Shown: positions 24,240 to 32,772 of the stretch, piece after piece
Numbering within the stretch: position 1 is the first letter of the stretch
How the letters are laid out: every line of letters starts with the position of its first letter
Assembly (NCBI RefSeq): GCF_000152905.1
Contig: NZ_AAMY01000013.1
Coordinates: forward strand, 48,813-112,812
DNA: 64,000 bases
Origin: Nitrobacter sp. Nb-311A
Lineage (GTDB): Bacteria; Pseudomonadota; Alphaproteobacteria; Rhizobiales; Xanthobacteraceae
Reading direction: 5' to 3'
The notes under the pieces: model-generated
The model's database searches: none
Seen by the model: the letters and a program-made list of their open reading frames with translations, nothing else
Told to the model about the DNA's origin: nothing
Program-made: the position numbers and the translations under genes

Positions 24240-24717
24240 AGGAAACTCCCTTGTTTCGCTGGCAACAGTTTTCCGCGCCGTCCGTTCCTCTTTTTCGAAG
24301 GAGCAAAATGCGATGACCGCAGTGAAACCGCGTTAGCTGGTTTTCCGGCGCCGGCCGATTGCAGATGATGGAACGCCAGAAGTCGATTAGCCCGCTTCCG
24401 TCCGGGCGTCCGGACGCGGATGGAGGCCGGGCGTTTTGGTCTGTTTCTCGTTCCTCCAGCTTCGCTGATCGTCGGTCAAAGCTTCTAAAAATATACCGAT
24501 CCGCAGCGAGGGAGACCCACGCAATCCGGACTGGCGGTGGAGCGCGTGATGGTCTAAGAAACGATCGATAACAAAAGCAACAGCTGTCCCTATCAACGGA
24601 TATTACTCGTCAGCCTTAAAATAAAGAGGCAGCGCCCTCTAGCGGGCCTCTTTGCCTGTCCCTTGCGAATTCCTCGCTTCCTTTAGCGACAATGAACCTA
24701 GGCGGTACTCACTCATC
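24240..24717. other. Intergenic region; no gene seen
   Basis: 478 bp between the DUF2231 gene (minus) and the DUF6894-like gene (plus). Short frames inside lack ribosome sites and family features. The sequence becomes less GC-rich toward 24550-24700, where the promoter for the downstream gene probably lies. Confidence 0.4.
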
Positions 24718-24939
24718 ATGCCGATTTTCAGCTACATCATTACAGACTTGGCCGAGCGCAAATCGAAACCCATCAAGGTTCCCCTGCAGACCCATGAGGA
24801 GGCCGTTATGTACGGTACCCTCCTGGCTCGGGAGATGTTGGGTGACATGCCCGACCTGAATGATAATGGGATATGCATCACCATTCTTGATCATGACGGT
24901 GAGACGGTCTCCATCCTGCCTTTTGGTTCTGTCAACTGA
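24718..24939 (+). CDS. Small DUF6894-like protein
   Basis: 73 residues starting at ATG 24718. The layout fits the small rhizobial DUF6894 family: a short strand (FSYIITDLAERKSKPIKVPL), a helix (THEEAVMYGTLLAREMLGDM) and a final hairpin (GICITILDHDGETVSILPFG). Function is unknown. The frame is open further upstream, but the MPIF start is the family-like one. A near-perfect palindrome follows the stop codon. Confidence 0.6.
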   Translation: MPIFSYIITDLAERKSKPIKVPLQTHEEAVMYGTLLAREMLGDMPDLNDNGICITILDHDGETVSILPFGSVN

Positions 24940-25292
24940 TCGCGAAAGTCACGTGCTTTCGTTCATCGAGTGCTGATCGGTCGAGCGGTTCTTTTGTCGC
25001 TGAAAGGCACCTTCTTGCCTGCCGACGAAGAAACGGCACGACGATGGACGTCTATCTCGGCTATACATCTTGGCTATGGACACCCGACTCCGGTCGGGTT
25101 CTTCGCCGTCTCTTGCATCTCGATCTCGTTTTTTCCCTAACTGAAGAAATGTTGGCAAGCCGCAAGGCGGTAAACCTGTCTCGCGGCGTCGACCATGCCG
25201 ACAGGCGCACGCGATTGAGCCTACAGAAGATCGAGCTGTTCTCGGCAAGTACAGTGAGCAGCCGGAGCCATGAGTTATGAGCTTCCTGTGAC
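24940..25292. other. Intergenic region; no gene seen
   Basis: 353 bp separating the plus-strand DUF6894-like gene and the 3' end of the minus-strand glycan block. Frames at 25044-25280 (plus) and 25061-25354 (minus) overlap each other and show no recognisable protein or ribosome site. It marks the edge of the AT-richer island. Confidence 0.35.
24943..24961. terminator. Near-palindromic hairpin after DUF6894-like gene
   Basis: CGAAAG (24943-24948) and CTTTCG (24956-24961) flank TCACGTG, only 3 bp after the stop codon. A short stem without U-tract, so a weak terminator candidate. Confidence 0.3.
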
Positions 25293-26144
25293 TTAAAATG
25301 CCCTGCCTTCCCGAATGCCAAATTCCAGGTAGTGGCAAGCCGCGCACAGGTCACTCAAATGCATCAGGTCAGCATGTTTTTTCTTGTAAGATCCGGCATC
25401 AAATCCGTCGGGTAAACTGCCTAGCGAATATGAACTGAAGAAATTAATGCCAGTATCGAGAAGCTCCTTTTCCCTGCACAGAGAAATGTCCTGGCCATGG
25501 AAGTATATGTCGGCCAAATTCGCCAGGCGCGTCATACCCGCCCGGTGAAGATTTTCTGTTTGCTTGCCGGGAATTTTCCATCTGACACTTATTCCGAGCG
25601 GGTCCAACGTCGACGTTGCATAGCGAGCGAAGTCATAGGCCGCGTCTGAGTAGGGATCCGAGTCGTAGTGCTTCCACAAGGCTATCACGACCTTTCGGAT
25701 TCCGAACGGGCGACACAAGTCAACCCATTCACGCCGATAGACCTGATAGTATAGCCGGTCCAGAAGGGACGCGTGGCTGTTGGTCAAGAACTGGAGAAAG
25801 CCAGGAAACTGGAAGTCCGGAAATTTAGCGTCGATGATTATCTTTGTGTCTGGTAGAATCTTCAAGAGCCGTTCGACCATGTCGAACGTAACCGGATTGA
25901 ATTTCTCGAATACCCGCAGTCGCTGAAACTCGTCCCGAGTTATTGACGCGAACTTGTTTTCAACTCCATAAAATCTCTGCTCAGCCTCGTCGTGGGCCAA
26001 TGCGAAGCCGTCAGCCAGTTTAACGCAATCGAGTTCGATCTGTCTTTCGCCAGCTGCGAGCGAGGCAAGGACCGCCTCGATCGAGTTGGTTTGTGCATAC
26101 CCGTCTATTTGGCCTCCGCCGTGGATGATCGTCTTTCCTGCCAT
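25293..26144 (-). CDS. GDPD-like phosphodiesterase domain protein with C-terminal YPDV-type motif
   Basis: About 283 residues. The N-terminus follows the glycerophosphodiester phosphodiesterase pattern: TIIHGGGQIDGYAQTNSIEA, then QIELDCVKLADGFALAHDEA (the usual H.G......NT/S.EA and E.D....DG..V..HD), with KIIIDAKFPDF further on. The first motif is HGG rather than HRG, so catalysis is plausible but not certain. The last ~40 residues (FDAGSYKKKHADLMHLSD, then CHYLEFGIREGRAF) are a copy of the YPDV/EGR repeat also found in the GT2 and the repeat protein of this block. ATG 26144 is chosen over GTG 26156. Last gene of the putative operon. Confidence 0.65.
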   Translation of the reverse strand: MAGKTIIHGGGQIDGYAQTNSIEAVLASLAAGERQIELDCVKLADGFALAHDEAEQRFYGVENKFASITRDEFQRLRVFEKFNPVTFDMVERLLKILPDTKIIIDAKFPDFQFPGFLQFLTNSHASLLDRLYYQVYRREWVDLCRPFGIRKVVIALWKHYDSDPYSDAAYDFARYATSTLDPLGISVRWKIPGKQTENLHRAGMTRLANLADIYFHGQDISLCREKELLDTGINFFSSYSLGSLPDGFDAGSYKKKHADLMHLSDLCAACHYLEFGIREGRAF

Positions 26145-26205
26145 CACGTGCCGCACTTTGATGTAGCTTCAGCCAACCTTTGATTGATCATGCACGCAGC
26201 TCCCC

Positions 26206-27228
26206 TCATTTCGCGCCGTCAAAGTTCCTGGCATAGTATAGAACCAGACTCGTGAGACTCTCTGGGTCCGTTTCCGGCAAGGCATGCGTTGGGCGCGGCG
26301 TCCACGATTGAATGATCGCCTGTTGGGGGCGAAGCTTATGGCCGTGCTCGAATAACTTGATGTGATTCTGCGCGTTATCGATCCACTCTTTGTTGGTGCG
26401 ATCAGTCGGTAGTCCGTTATAGATAATGCCGATATCTTTTATCAGGTTCTCCGCGCGCAAGACGTCCAACTGCTGATAAAAACGCAGCGCAGCGGCGACC
26501 TGCCGCGAGCCGGCTGAAAACGGCACGTCCAATTGTATGAATGAGATGCGTGACCCCAGCCGTTCGCGAAGGCCGCGAAGCCATCTTTGTAGGTCACTTT
26601 GCCACTCCGGCTGATATGCGACGCCGCTCGGTTCGACATCTCCGATCTTCACCGCCGGAAAATCGTCGCGATAGACCCGAAGCACGGGCATCACAAGATC
26701 GATAACCTCCTCTACCGAGAGACGACATCCTGGTTTCTTGCCGGGGAGCCCTTTGTAATAGCGCCCGAACCACAGCGGCTCGTCCATTGCGACATACGCG
26801 ATCGAGCCTCCCGCCTTCTTGATCTTTTCTGAAATCAATTTCGCGCGGGCGATCGTCGAGTAACCTTCGACCCCAGGGCCTCCACATGCCGGCTTGGCCA
26901 CCGGAGTGTTCAGCACCCCCGCTTCAACGGCGATCGAAATACGACGAGCATTGAGATTCTCTACGATCAGGTTCACTTGATCCTGAGGAGCATGTTCGAG
27001 ATACGATCCGTAGAGCTTGAAGACGCTGACGGCTTGAGCCGTCTTCCGCCAAGGGGCGTCAGATCTGAACATATCCAGAAAATCGACTGCGCGATTCAGG
27101 GGAGAAGGTGGAACAGAGGCTTGAGGGGCGATCCAGATCTCGGTTGCTGACAGGATGCCAGAAGCTCCTGAGAACAGCAGTAAGAGAATTGAAAGCGTTG
27201 ATCGAACGAACAGGCGCTGCTTTCTCAT
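26206..27228 (-). CDS. Secreted protein of unknown function, glycoside-hydrolase-like
   Basis: About 340 residues with a signal peptide (RLFVRSTLSILLLLFSGASG). The mature protein alternates strands and helices in a way that suggests a TIM barrel: RISIAVEAGVLNTPVAKPAC, GGSIAYVAMDEPLWFGRYYK with an acidic DEP at a strand end, AVKIGDVEPSG, RISFIQLDVPFSAGSRQVAA and IGIIYNGLPTDRTNKEW. An extracellular polysaccharide-active enzyme is a reasonable guess from the fold and genomic context, but I recognise no family. Start at ATG 27228 excludes ten residues in front of the signal peptide. The gap to the upstream tagD-like gene is 54 bp. Confidence 0.6.
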   Translation of the reverse strand: MRKQRLFVRSTLSILLLLFSGASGILSATEIWIAPQASVPPSPLNRAVDFLDMFRSDAPWRKTAQAVSVFKLYGSYLEHAPQDQVNLIVENLNARRISIAVEAGVLNTPVAKPACGGPGVEGYSTIARAKLISEKIKKAGGSIAYVAMDEPLWFGRYYKGLPGKKPGCRLSVEEVIDLVMPVLRVYRDDFPAVKIGDVEPSGVAYQPEWQSDLQRWLRGLRERLGSRISFIQLDVPFSAGSRQVAAALRFYQQLDVLRAENLIKDIGIIYNGLPTDRTNKEWIDNAQNHIKLFEHGHKLRPQQAIIQSWTPRPTHALPETDPESLTSLVLYYARNFDGAK

Positions 27229-27282
27229 TTCCGTATCCGACGATCGGGACGGGTCCAAACCCTCGCTATTGGATTGGAGGGC

Positions 27283-27744
27283 CTAGTACTTCTCCAGTTG
27301 CGCACGTAAATGATCGATCTTGTTCTTCATCGACGCAATTGTATCGCTATCGATTTTTCGTAGATACCCTTTGATATCGGTGGTGGAAACATTCGAGGTT
27401 CGGCTCACATACGTCACGATGCAGCCGGTTTCCGCAGACAGGTGATCGAATTTTCCGACCCAATCGTCGCCCATGGCGAATATTCTGACGTCGTGCTTTC
27501 GGATGTCGCTGGATTTCTGTTCCCACGTTTCCTCGGGTATCACCAGATCGACATACTTGCAGCTTGAAAGAATTTCAGCGCGCTCGTTGTATCGGATGAC
27601 AGACTTCTTTCCCTTGATGTCGTTGAACTCATCAGTGGAGCATCCAACGATGAGACGATCTCCGAGGCTTCGCAGACGCTGCAGCAGGCGAACGTGACCC
27701 ACGTGAAACAAATCAAAGGTTCCATAGGTGATCACATTGGTCAT
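27283..27744 (-). CDS. TagD-like cytidylyltransferase (CTP:glycerol-3-phosphate type)
   Basis: A 153-residue nucleotidyltransferase. It starts MTNVITYGTFDLFHVGHVRL, with the nucleotide-binding GTFDLFHVGH (HxGH) motif, continues KKSVIRYNERAEILSSCKYV and ends its core with RTSNVSTTDIKGYLR, the RT..(I/V)STT.I signature. Length and motifs match TagD/TarD enzymes that make CDP-glycerol from glycerol-3-phosphate; other CDP-alcohols (for example ethanolamine or choline type) cannot be excluded. Its ATG overlaps the licD-like stop codon (ATGA), so the two are translationally coupled. It would supply an activated alcohol phosphate for the LicD protein. Confidence 0.85.
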   Translation of the reverse strand: MTNVITYGTFDLFHVGHVRLLQRLRSLGDRLIVGCSTDEFNDIKGKKSVIRYNERAEILSSCKYVDLVIPEETWEQKSSDIRKHDVRIFAMGDDWVGKFDHLSAETGCIVTYVSRTSNVSTTDIKGYLRKIDSDTIASMKNKIDHLRAQLEKY

Positions 27745-28835
27745 GTTGAACCACTCCGTCTTGAGATAGTGGTATCGTTGGCGAGCAGACAATCCTCGTA
27801 AATCTTACGAATCGTCGGATCGGAGAATTGTACGCTGTCGATGAAGCGCCGCAGGTGAACTGCTCGTTTCGCCTCTCTCTCTGTCCCGATCAAAACCTCA
27901 AGTTTGACGCTTGGGAATAAACGTTTCAAATCCAGGACCCAGAAGCTCTGGTCAGCTCCGGTCAGGGTGACATGGCCCAGCGCGTCTTCGCAGATCGTCT
28001 TCGCAATGGCGTCGAAGTTTTCGTCAGCCGACGTCTCGAATCTTCGGTTCGCATCCGGTACGAATTCGGCAAGTCGCTTTCGGCTCAAGCTCGGCGGTAT
28101 GCCTCTTACCCTCGTGGACAGCAAAGCGTCATAGTCGAACTCGAATTTTTCCCAGTCAGATCCCATCAACTTGAGCGCAACTTTATCGTGTGAATGAACA
28201 ACGATATTGGCGGCCACGTTGCCGTACTCGTGCCGAATGTCGTCTTCATAATTGCTGAAGACACGAGCGCGAAACGAATCCAGGTGAATGAATGTGCCCG
28301 GCCTGACCCACGTTTCGGGGACCTCTTTTGTATGGTACATGCCCCAGTTTGACAGATTTCTTATAAAGCCCGCTTCATCGACGCTTGTATAGAATACGTC
28401 TATCTGCGCCCACGGCACGACGACGGGTATCCCGTCGGCCAGTTCGATGGATGCGCGGCGGGAATTTGCGTCCTGCTGTAATGCTAGGATGTGGTATCCT
28501 CCCCCGGTATAGGGCGCAGCCACCGGCCAGCAAGCGTAGCCGCACTCTCGCAGCAAGGGCAGGATTCTGTTCTCGAAGATCTGAATCTGATCCTCGAAAA
28601 TGATGACGTCCAGATCATCATTCCACGGGGGCATACGGCCATTCCGCACGTAGCCGACGATTGCGCCTGCGAACAGGAAATATTCGAGCTTATGACGTTC
28701 GAAGATGCGCAGGACCTGTTTGTAAATCTCCTTGGAGCCATCGGTTAGCTGTTCGTACTTCGCATTGGATATCCCTGCGATCGAGGTTCGAATGGCAGGG
28801 AGCGAATTGTCGAATAGGGGTGTTGCTAGATTCAC
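27741..28835 (-). CDS. LicD-family phosphotransferase
   Basis: 364 residues. The nucleotidyltransferase-fold signature of LicD proteins is near residue 50-80: EYFLFAGAIVGYVRNGRMPP followed by WNDDLDVIIFE (metal-binding D.D). LicD proteins transfer phosphocholine or related phospho-alcohols onto glycans such as LPS or teichoic acid. Coupled by a 4-bp overlap to a CTP-dependent cytidylyltransferase, which fits an activated donor made in place. It starts at GTG 28835 with only a weak ribosome site; a later start is possible. A 150-bp gap separates it from the upstream GT4. Confidence 0.82.
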   Translation of the reverse strand: MNLATPLFDNSLPAIRTSIAGISNAKYEQLTDGSKEIYKQVLRIFERHKLEYFLFAGAIVGYVRNGRMPPWNDDLDVIIFEDQIQIFENRILPLLRECGYACWPVAAPYTGGGYHILALQQDANSRRASIELADGIPVVVPWAQIDVFYTSVDEAGFIRNLSNWGMYHTKEVPETWVRPGTFIHLDSFRARVFSNYEDDIRHEYGNVAANIVVHSHDKVALKLMGSDWEKFEFDYDALLSTRVRGIPPSLSRKRLAEFVPDANRRFETSADENFDAIAKTICEDALGHVTLTGADQSFWVLDLKRLFPSVKLEVLIGTEREAKRAVHLRRFIDSVQFSDPTIRKIYEDCLLANDTTISRRSGST

Positions 28836-28985
28836 GTGTGAACTCGCTTACTCATACTCGCCAGGATACCTGGTTCTTCCCATGTTACTGAGAAGCGAAA
28901 GGCCGATGGCTGCGAATATCGGCGAACAGCCTCGCTTCCGGAATGAAACTTGCTGCGTAAAAGGAGTCATCCGGCCCTCCCTGGG

Positions 28986-30299
28986 TCAGACCGCCACCGC
29001 GTCAACCTGGCGGCGATCGTAAACGGCAGGTGAAAACTCCTTCCAAAGGGTCAGGTGAGCGTCCAACATTTCGTCGTCGCTCCAGGGCTGCTCGATGGAT
29101 CGGTTTGTCGCGATCCATTGCTGTTCGTTTCCGACCAGATTCAACATGAGAGCCGCCAGCGATCGGCCGTCTCGTGGTAGAAAAGTAAATCCGTTCTTTT
29201 GCGGGATCACTCTTTCCTTCAGCCCTGCGATCGCAGAAGCGATGACGGGCCGGCCGAACATCCAGGCTTCAGAGACAACAAGACCAAATATCTCCCACCA
29301 GGTTGACGGAACGATCACCCAATCGATCGATGCCATCCGTTCGGCCAGTTGATCACGACCGTAGGCCCCGTTCTCGCGCACGGTGATCCTGCCGAATTGG
29401 GATTTGCGGAGTTCTTCTACCTGTTGGTTGATCCGATCCATGTAAGGACCGGACGCGTAGTGCTTATTGCCGCCATTTATCTCGACAACGATGCCTTGTG
29501 CCGGAAGCCGCTGTTCTCTGCCAAGTAACAGAAGCGCATCGAATATGACGTCTACGCCCTTGTTGTCGATGAATTGTCCGAAGAAGCCGAAGCGATTGAC
29601 TTGCCGCGAATGCTGGCTGCGGTCGAATGTGGCGCCAAGGTTGGTCTGGCCATTTGGTATGACGACGCATTTCTCCTGAGGCAGCCCCCACTCCACGTAT
29701 CGCTCGGCGATGAACTCGGATGGAAAAACGAAAACGTCACACTCCCCGAGAGCGGCTTTCAGGCGGGCCGCCCGCAGCGTCACAAACTCCGGGCGAAGAT
29801 CCGGGAAACACTTGTTGCACGAAACAGGGGAGGCTGATCGGCAAAGATCACGCGAGCCTCTCTTCACCATTTGGCCATCGGCCATGCATATCGCCATCAT
29901 CTCATGGAAGGTGAAGCAGATGACCGCATCAGGAGCCGCGATCCTGGCCGCACGAATCGATTCCACTCCGACGCGATGATAATGGTGGAAGTGAATGACG
30001 TCTGGCTTGATCCGCTCGATCAATTCCCGAAAGAACTGGATCGAGCGCCAATCGCCGACTGAAAGGTGGAGGAAGTCGTAATACTGCGGGAAATAGAAGT
30101 ACTGCCGCTCTTCGCCCTGGACAGGGACGATGGGCGCGCCGGGTTTGCCGTAGATTTGATCATGATTGGCTTCGAGCGCTGCTATGAAATAGGCATCGTG
30201 TCCGCGCTTCAGGCTAGCCTGAAACATTTCGTACGCCACCTGTTGAGCGCCGCCCGGCGCTATTGAAGGATGAAGATAGCTGACGTAGACAATCTTCAT
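28986..30299 (-). CDS. Glycosyltransferase, GT4 family
   Basis: 437 residues with GT-B fold features: N-terminal KIVYVSYLHPSIAPGGAQQV (glycine-rich donor loop), DVIHFHHYHRVGVESIRAAR, FVFPSEFIAERYVEWGLPQE, NRFGFFGQFIDNKGVDVIFD, and the retaining GT4 E-x7-E region PSTWWEIFGLVVSEAWMFGR. It would add a sugar to a lipid-linked or surface glycan in the cytoplasm. The ATG overlaps the stop codon of the upstream GT2 gene (ATGA), indicating translational coupling. Donor and acceptor sugars are unknown. Confidence 0.9.
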   Translation of the reverse strand: MKIVYVSYLHPSIAPGGAQQVAYEMFQASLKRGHDAYFIAALEANHDQIYGKPGAPIVPVQGEERQYFYFPQYYDFLHLSVGDWRSIQFFRELIERIKPDVIHFHHYHRVGVESIRAARIAAPDAVICFTFHEMMAICMADGQMVKRGSRDLCRSASPVSCNKCFPDLRPEFVTLRAARLKAALGECDVFVFPSEFIAERYVEWGLPQEKCVVIPNGQTNLGATFDRSQHSRQVNRFGFFGQFIDNKGVDVIFDALLLLGREQRLPAQGIVVEINGGNKHYASGPYMDRINQQVEELRKSQFGRITVRENGAYGRDQLAERMASIDWVIVPSTWWEIFGLVVSEAWMFGRPVIASAIAGLKERVIPQKNGFTFLPRDGRSLAALMLNLVGNEQQWIATNRSIEQPWSDDEMLDAHLTLWKEFSPAVYDRRQVDAVAV

Positions 30300-31837
30300 G
30301 GCGTCCGCCTGTTTGTCTTGGCGAGATTCTTGTCGAAATACGCGCCATGTTCGGCGGTGAAGAAGTGGCGATTCGCCATGGAGGCGCCGCGATATTCTTC
30401 ACCGCGAGCGCGTGAACCCTGTCCTTCCAAATGCACAAGGCGAATTTGCGGGTGTATGCAAACAGGTCCATTCGAAGCGTTCCAACGTAACGACAGGTCG
30501 GCGTCTTCGTAGTGACCATAAATGTAGCGTGTAGAGAATCCTCCAAGCTTTTCAAACATTGGCCTTTCAAAGGCCATTACGGCGCCGGTTATCGCAGGCA
30601 CAACTTTTGGCTTCTGCCATTCTCGTTCGGAGAACGGTACGCCCTTGTCAAAATGTTCGACGCGCAACAGGCGTCCGTATGGCGCCAGCACGGAATCGTC
30701 GGTGCGGTTGAGAGAGTTGCGTCGGACGAACTCATCTTTGTCGATGAACATGCCTGAATGCATGAGATTGTGATCATCATAGAACAACAATCCGCCCCAT
30801 AGCGTCTTCCCAAGCTTGGTATCTGCCAGAACTTGGCTCATCTGGCGTGCATAAGCGGGGAGGGCATATACATCGGGATTGATGATGAAGATCCGGTTGC
30901 TTGCGGCATGATCGATGGCTGCATTGTTTGCCGCGCCAAAGCCTGCATTGTCTCCCAGGGCAATGACAGTGATCATCACGTCATAAAGGTCCGACATCAG
31001 ACGCGCGTATCGCAACACTTCGTCCGCGTCCTCTGGCGAGTTGCAGACGTAGATCCATTCGCCGAAATCGATCCCAGCCTCCCGGAATAACATCGGCTGA
31101 AGTTTGATAGGCTCGGTTGAGCCGAATAATACGGTGACGAATGAGCTCGACACCTTTCGTGGCCGGAAGCGCTCAACGTAGGAGTTGGATACGGCCGATG
31201 CGACGTGAGACCGAAACAGTTGAATGAGAGCTGTTCCTGAGGCTCCGCAAAGAAAGCCATTCAGAGCTGCCTGTTTACCCGAATGAGATTCGCACGTCGC
31301 GATTATCTGCAGCAACGTATTTAGAAGGCGCTTGTCCGACACAATCTCCGGAGTAATCTTTGTCTGAAATGTGCCAGTCAGAGACGCCACCTGAAACAGA
31401 AGTGACTGCTTCAAAAGAGATTTCGAAGGGGACTGACCGAACCCAACAAACCCATAGTCGTAGGCGCCCTCGCGGATGTGTTGTTCGACATCCTTCCGGG
31501 CCTGCCTGAAACATGCGGTTCGCGGCAACTCGACGGTGAAATCGCCTCCGATCAGCTTCATTCGCGGAGTTTCACAGCCTTCATCCGCGAGCCAGCCAAT
31601 GATCAGGCAGAACCCCGACTCCGACACCAAATATCGTTCGACCGAGCATGCCACGGTGCCCGGCTCACGGCGGATGGTGGAGTGCTTGTTCTCGTCGATT
31701 CCGAACCGCAGATAGTGGTCGAGCGCGCTGGCGGCTTCCCCCGAAGTTAACGCGTGGCGCGCGTGCGGATTGGATTCCAGGTATCGAGACTCGTCAAAGT
31801 TCCGAAGAGCTACAGGAAGCAGCGGCGCTTCTAACAT
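30296..31837 (-). CDS. Glycosyltransferase, GT2 family, with N-terminal YPDV-type repeat
   Basis: About 513 residues. Residues ~10-60 (RNFDESRYLESNPHARHALT, ALDHYLRFGIDENKH) form one copy of the repeat shared within this block. The catalytic GT2 domain occupies about 215-500: VIALGDNAGFGAANNAAIDH, RIFIINPDVYALPAYARQMS, ITGAVMAFERPMFEKLGGFS and YIYGHYEDADLSLRWNASNG with the ED acceptor motif; the usual DXD is replaced by NPDV as in rhamnosyltransferase-like GT2s. Start ATG 31837 is preferred over 31843 because GAGG lies at better distance. It lies 19 bp downstream of the repeat-protein gene and overlaps the GT4 gene. Confidence 0.85.
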   Translation of the reverse strand: MLEAPLLPVALRNFDESRYLESNPHARHALTSGEAASALDHYLRFGIDENKHSTIRREPGTVACSVERYLVSESGFCLIIGWLADEGCETPRMKLIGGDFTVELPRTACFRQARKDVEQHIREGAYDYGFVGFGQSPSKSLLKQSLLFQVASLTGTFQTKITPEIVSDKRLLNTLLQIIATCESHSGKQAALNGFLCGASGTALIQLFRSHVASAVSNSYVERFRPRKVSSSFVTVLFGSTEPIKLQPMLFREAGIDFGEWIYVCNSPEDADEVLRYARLMSDLYDVMITVIALGDNAGFGAANNAAIDHAASNRIFIINPDVYALPAYARQMSQVLADTKLGKTLWGGLLFYDDHNLMHSGMFIDKDEFVRRNSLNRTDDSVLAPYGRLLRVEHFDKGVPFSEREWQKPKVVPAITGAVMAFERPMFEKLGGFSTRYIYGHYEDADLSLRWNASNGPVCIHPQIRLVHLEGQGSRARGEEYRGASMANRHFFTAEHGAYFDKNLAKTNRRTP

Positions 31838-31856
31838 GTTCATTCCTCAAAAAAAC

Positions 31857-32387
31857 TCAGCGAGGCGGAGCGGGGAGCGCCAACCCGCGATAGCCACGCC
31901 TGACAAAATCTTCATGCGCGTGTTTTTCCTCTTCATCCTGATCCTGCTTGCGAACATGCATGTAACGGCGTGCATACCACCTCGCGTCAACGCCAGGTTT
32001 CGACGGCAACCTGCCTTCCGCGTATCCAAAGTTCTCGAAGTGCTCCGCGGCACTGGCTATCTTTCCCTCCAGCATTGCTTGAGCGACGTCGGGATAGGTC
32101 TCAAGGTACCATTCGCTATCTACAATCGTCGGAGAACCGAGCCGCCCCTCGAGATATCCTACCGATCTGAAGTGCGCCCATCCTGATGGAAACCGGGTGC
32201 TGCTGACGGCGGCCGCTATGTCGGGGTAAGTCGTGAGATACCAATCCTCGTCGAAGTCCCAGGAAGAGATATACAAATCAAGAAGTCCGGCCAGCGTCTT
32301 CCGAGGGAGCCTGACCTCGTCTGCATCGGTTTTGAACTGATCAGGCAAATCACCAAAGGCAACCCTGGGATGCGGGATATTCACCAT
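31857..32387 (-). CDS. YPDV/EGR repeat protein of the glycan block
   Basis: A 176-residue protein consisting mostly of three tandem ~45-residue repeats: FDEDWYLTTYPDIAAAVSS with FRSVGYLEGRLG; VDSEWYLETYPDVAQAML with FENFGYAEGRLP; and the degenerate VDARWYARRYMHVRKQD with FVRRGYRGL. The D..WYL..YPDVA...-H-F..G..EGR pattern recurs in glycosyltransferases and surface-carbohydrate proteins, where it is often repeated; its function is not known to me. The ATG has GAGGACAGG upstream. First gene of the putative seven-gene minus-strand operon; GT2 follows directly. Confidence 0.7.
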   Translation of the reverse strand: MVNIPHPRVAFGDLPDQFKTDADEVRLPRKTLAGLLDLYISSWDFDEDWYLTTYPDIAAAVSSTRFPSGWAHFRSVGYLEGRLGSPTIVDSEWYLETYPDVAQAMLEGKIASAAEHFENFGYAEGRLPSKPGVDARWYARRYMHVRKQDQDEEEKHAHEDFVRRGYRGLALPAPPR

Positions 32388-32772
32388 TCGAACCTGTCCT
32401 CATTGCAATTCCTCAATATGTGCGCCGTGGTGTCCGTGCAGACCACGAAGGCAAATCTCAAGGCGCGACTCTTGATGTGTCTTTGCCCCATTGTTTGAAA
32501 ATGATGAAATTCGGTGTGTTGTTGGACCGCTGTCATCGATAGTTCACACAAGCTGCTTTTCGGTTCACAAAATAGAAGTGCTTTGATTACAATCAGAGTC
32601 TCGATGGATTGATCGCTGCCCATGATGTCTTCTCATCAAAGGGTTCAAGTCGAGGAACCGTCATTTTCGTAAGAACCGGCTTTGGAGTTGTAGCGGCGGT
32701 CTCCGTCGCTTCGATGTCGTTTTCGATCTGCCGGACCATCTGACGCTGGAGTTTCCTCCACGATCTTTCTTC
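32388..32772. other. Intergenic region upstream of glycan operon; no gene seen
   Basis: 385 bp between the pabAB stop and the repeat-protein start. AT-richer than the flanking pabAB gene; probably carries the promoter of the glycan operon. No palindrome or gene of note. Confidence 0.35.
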
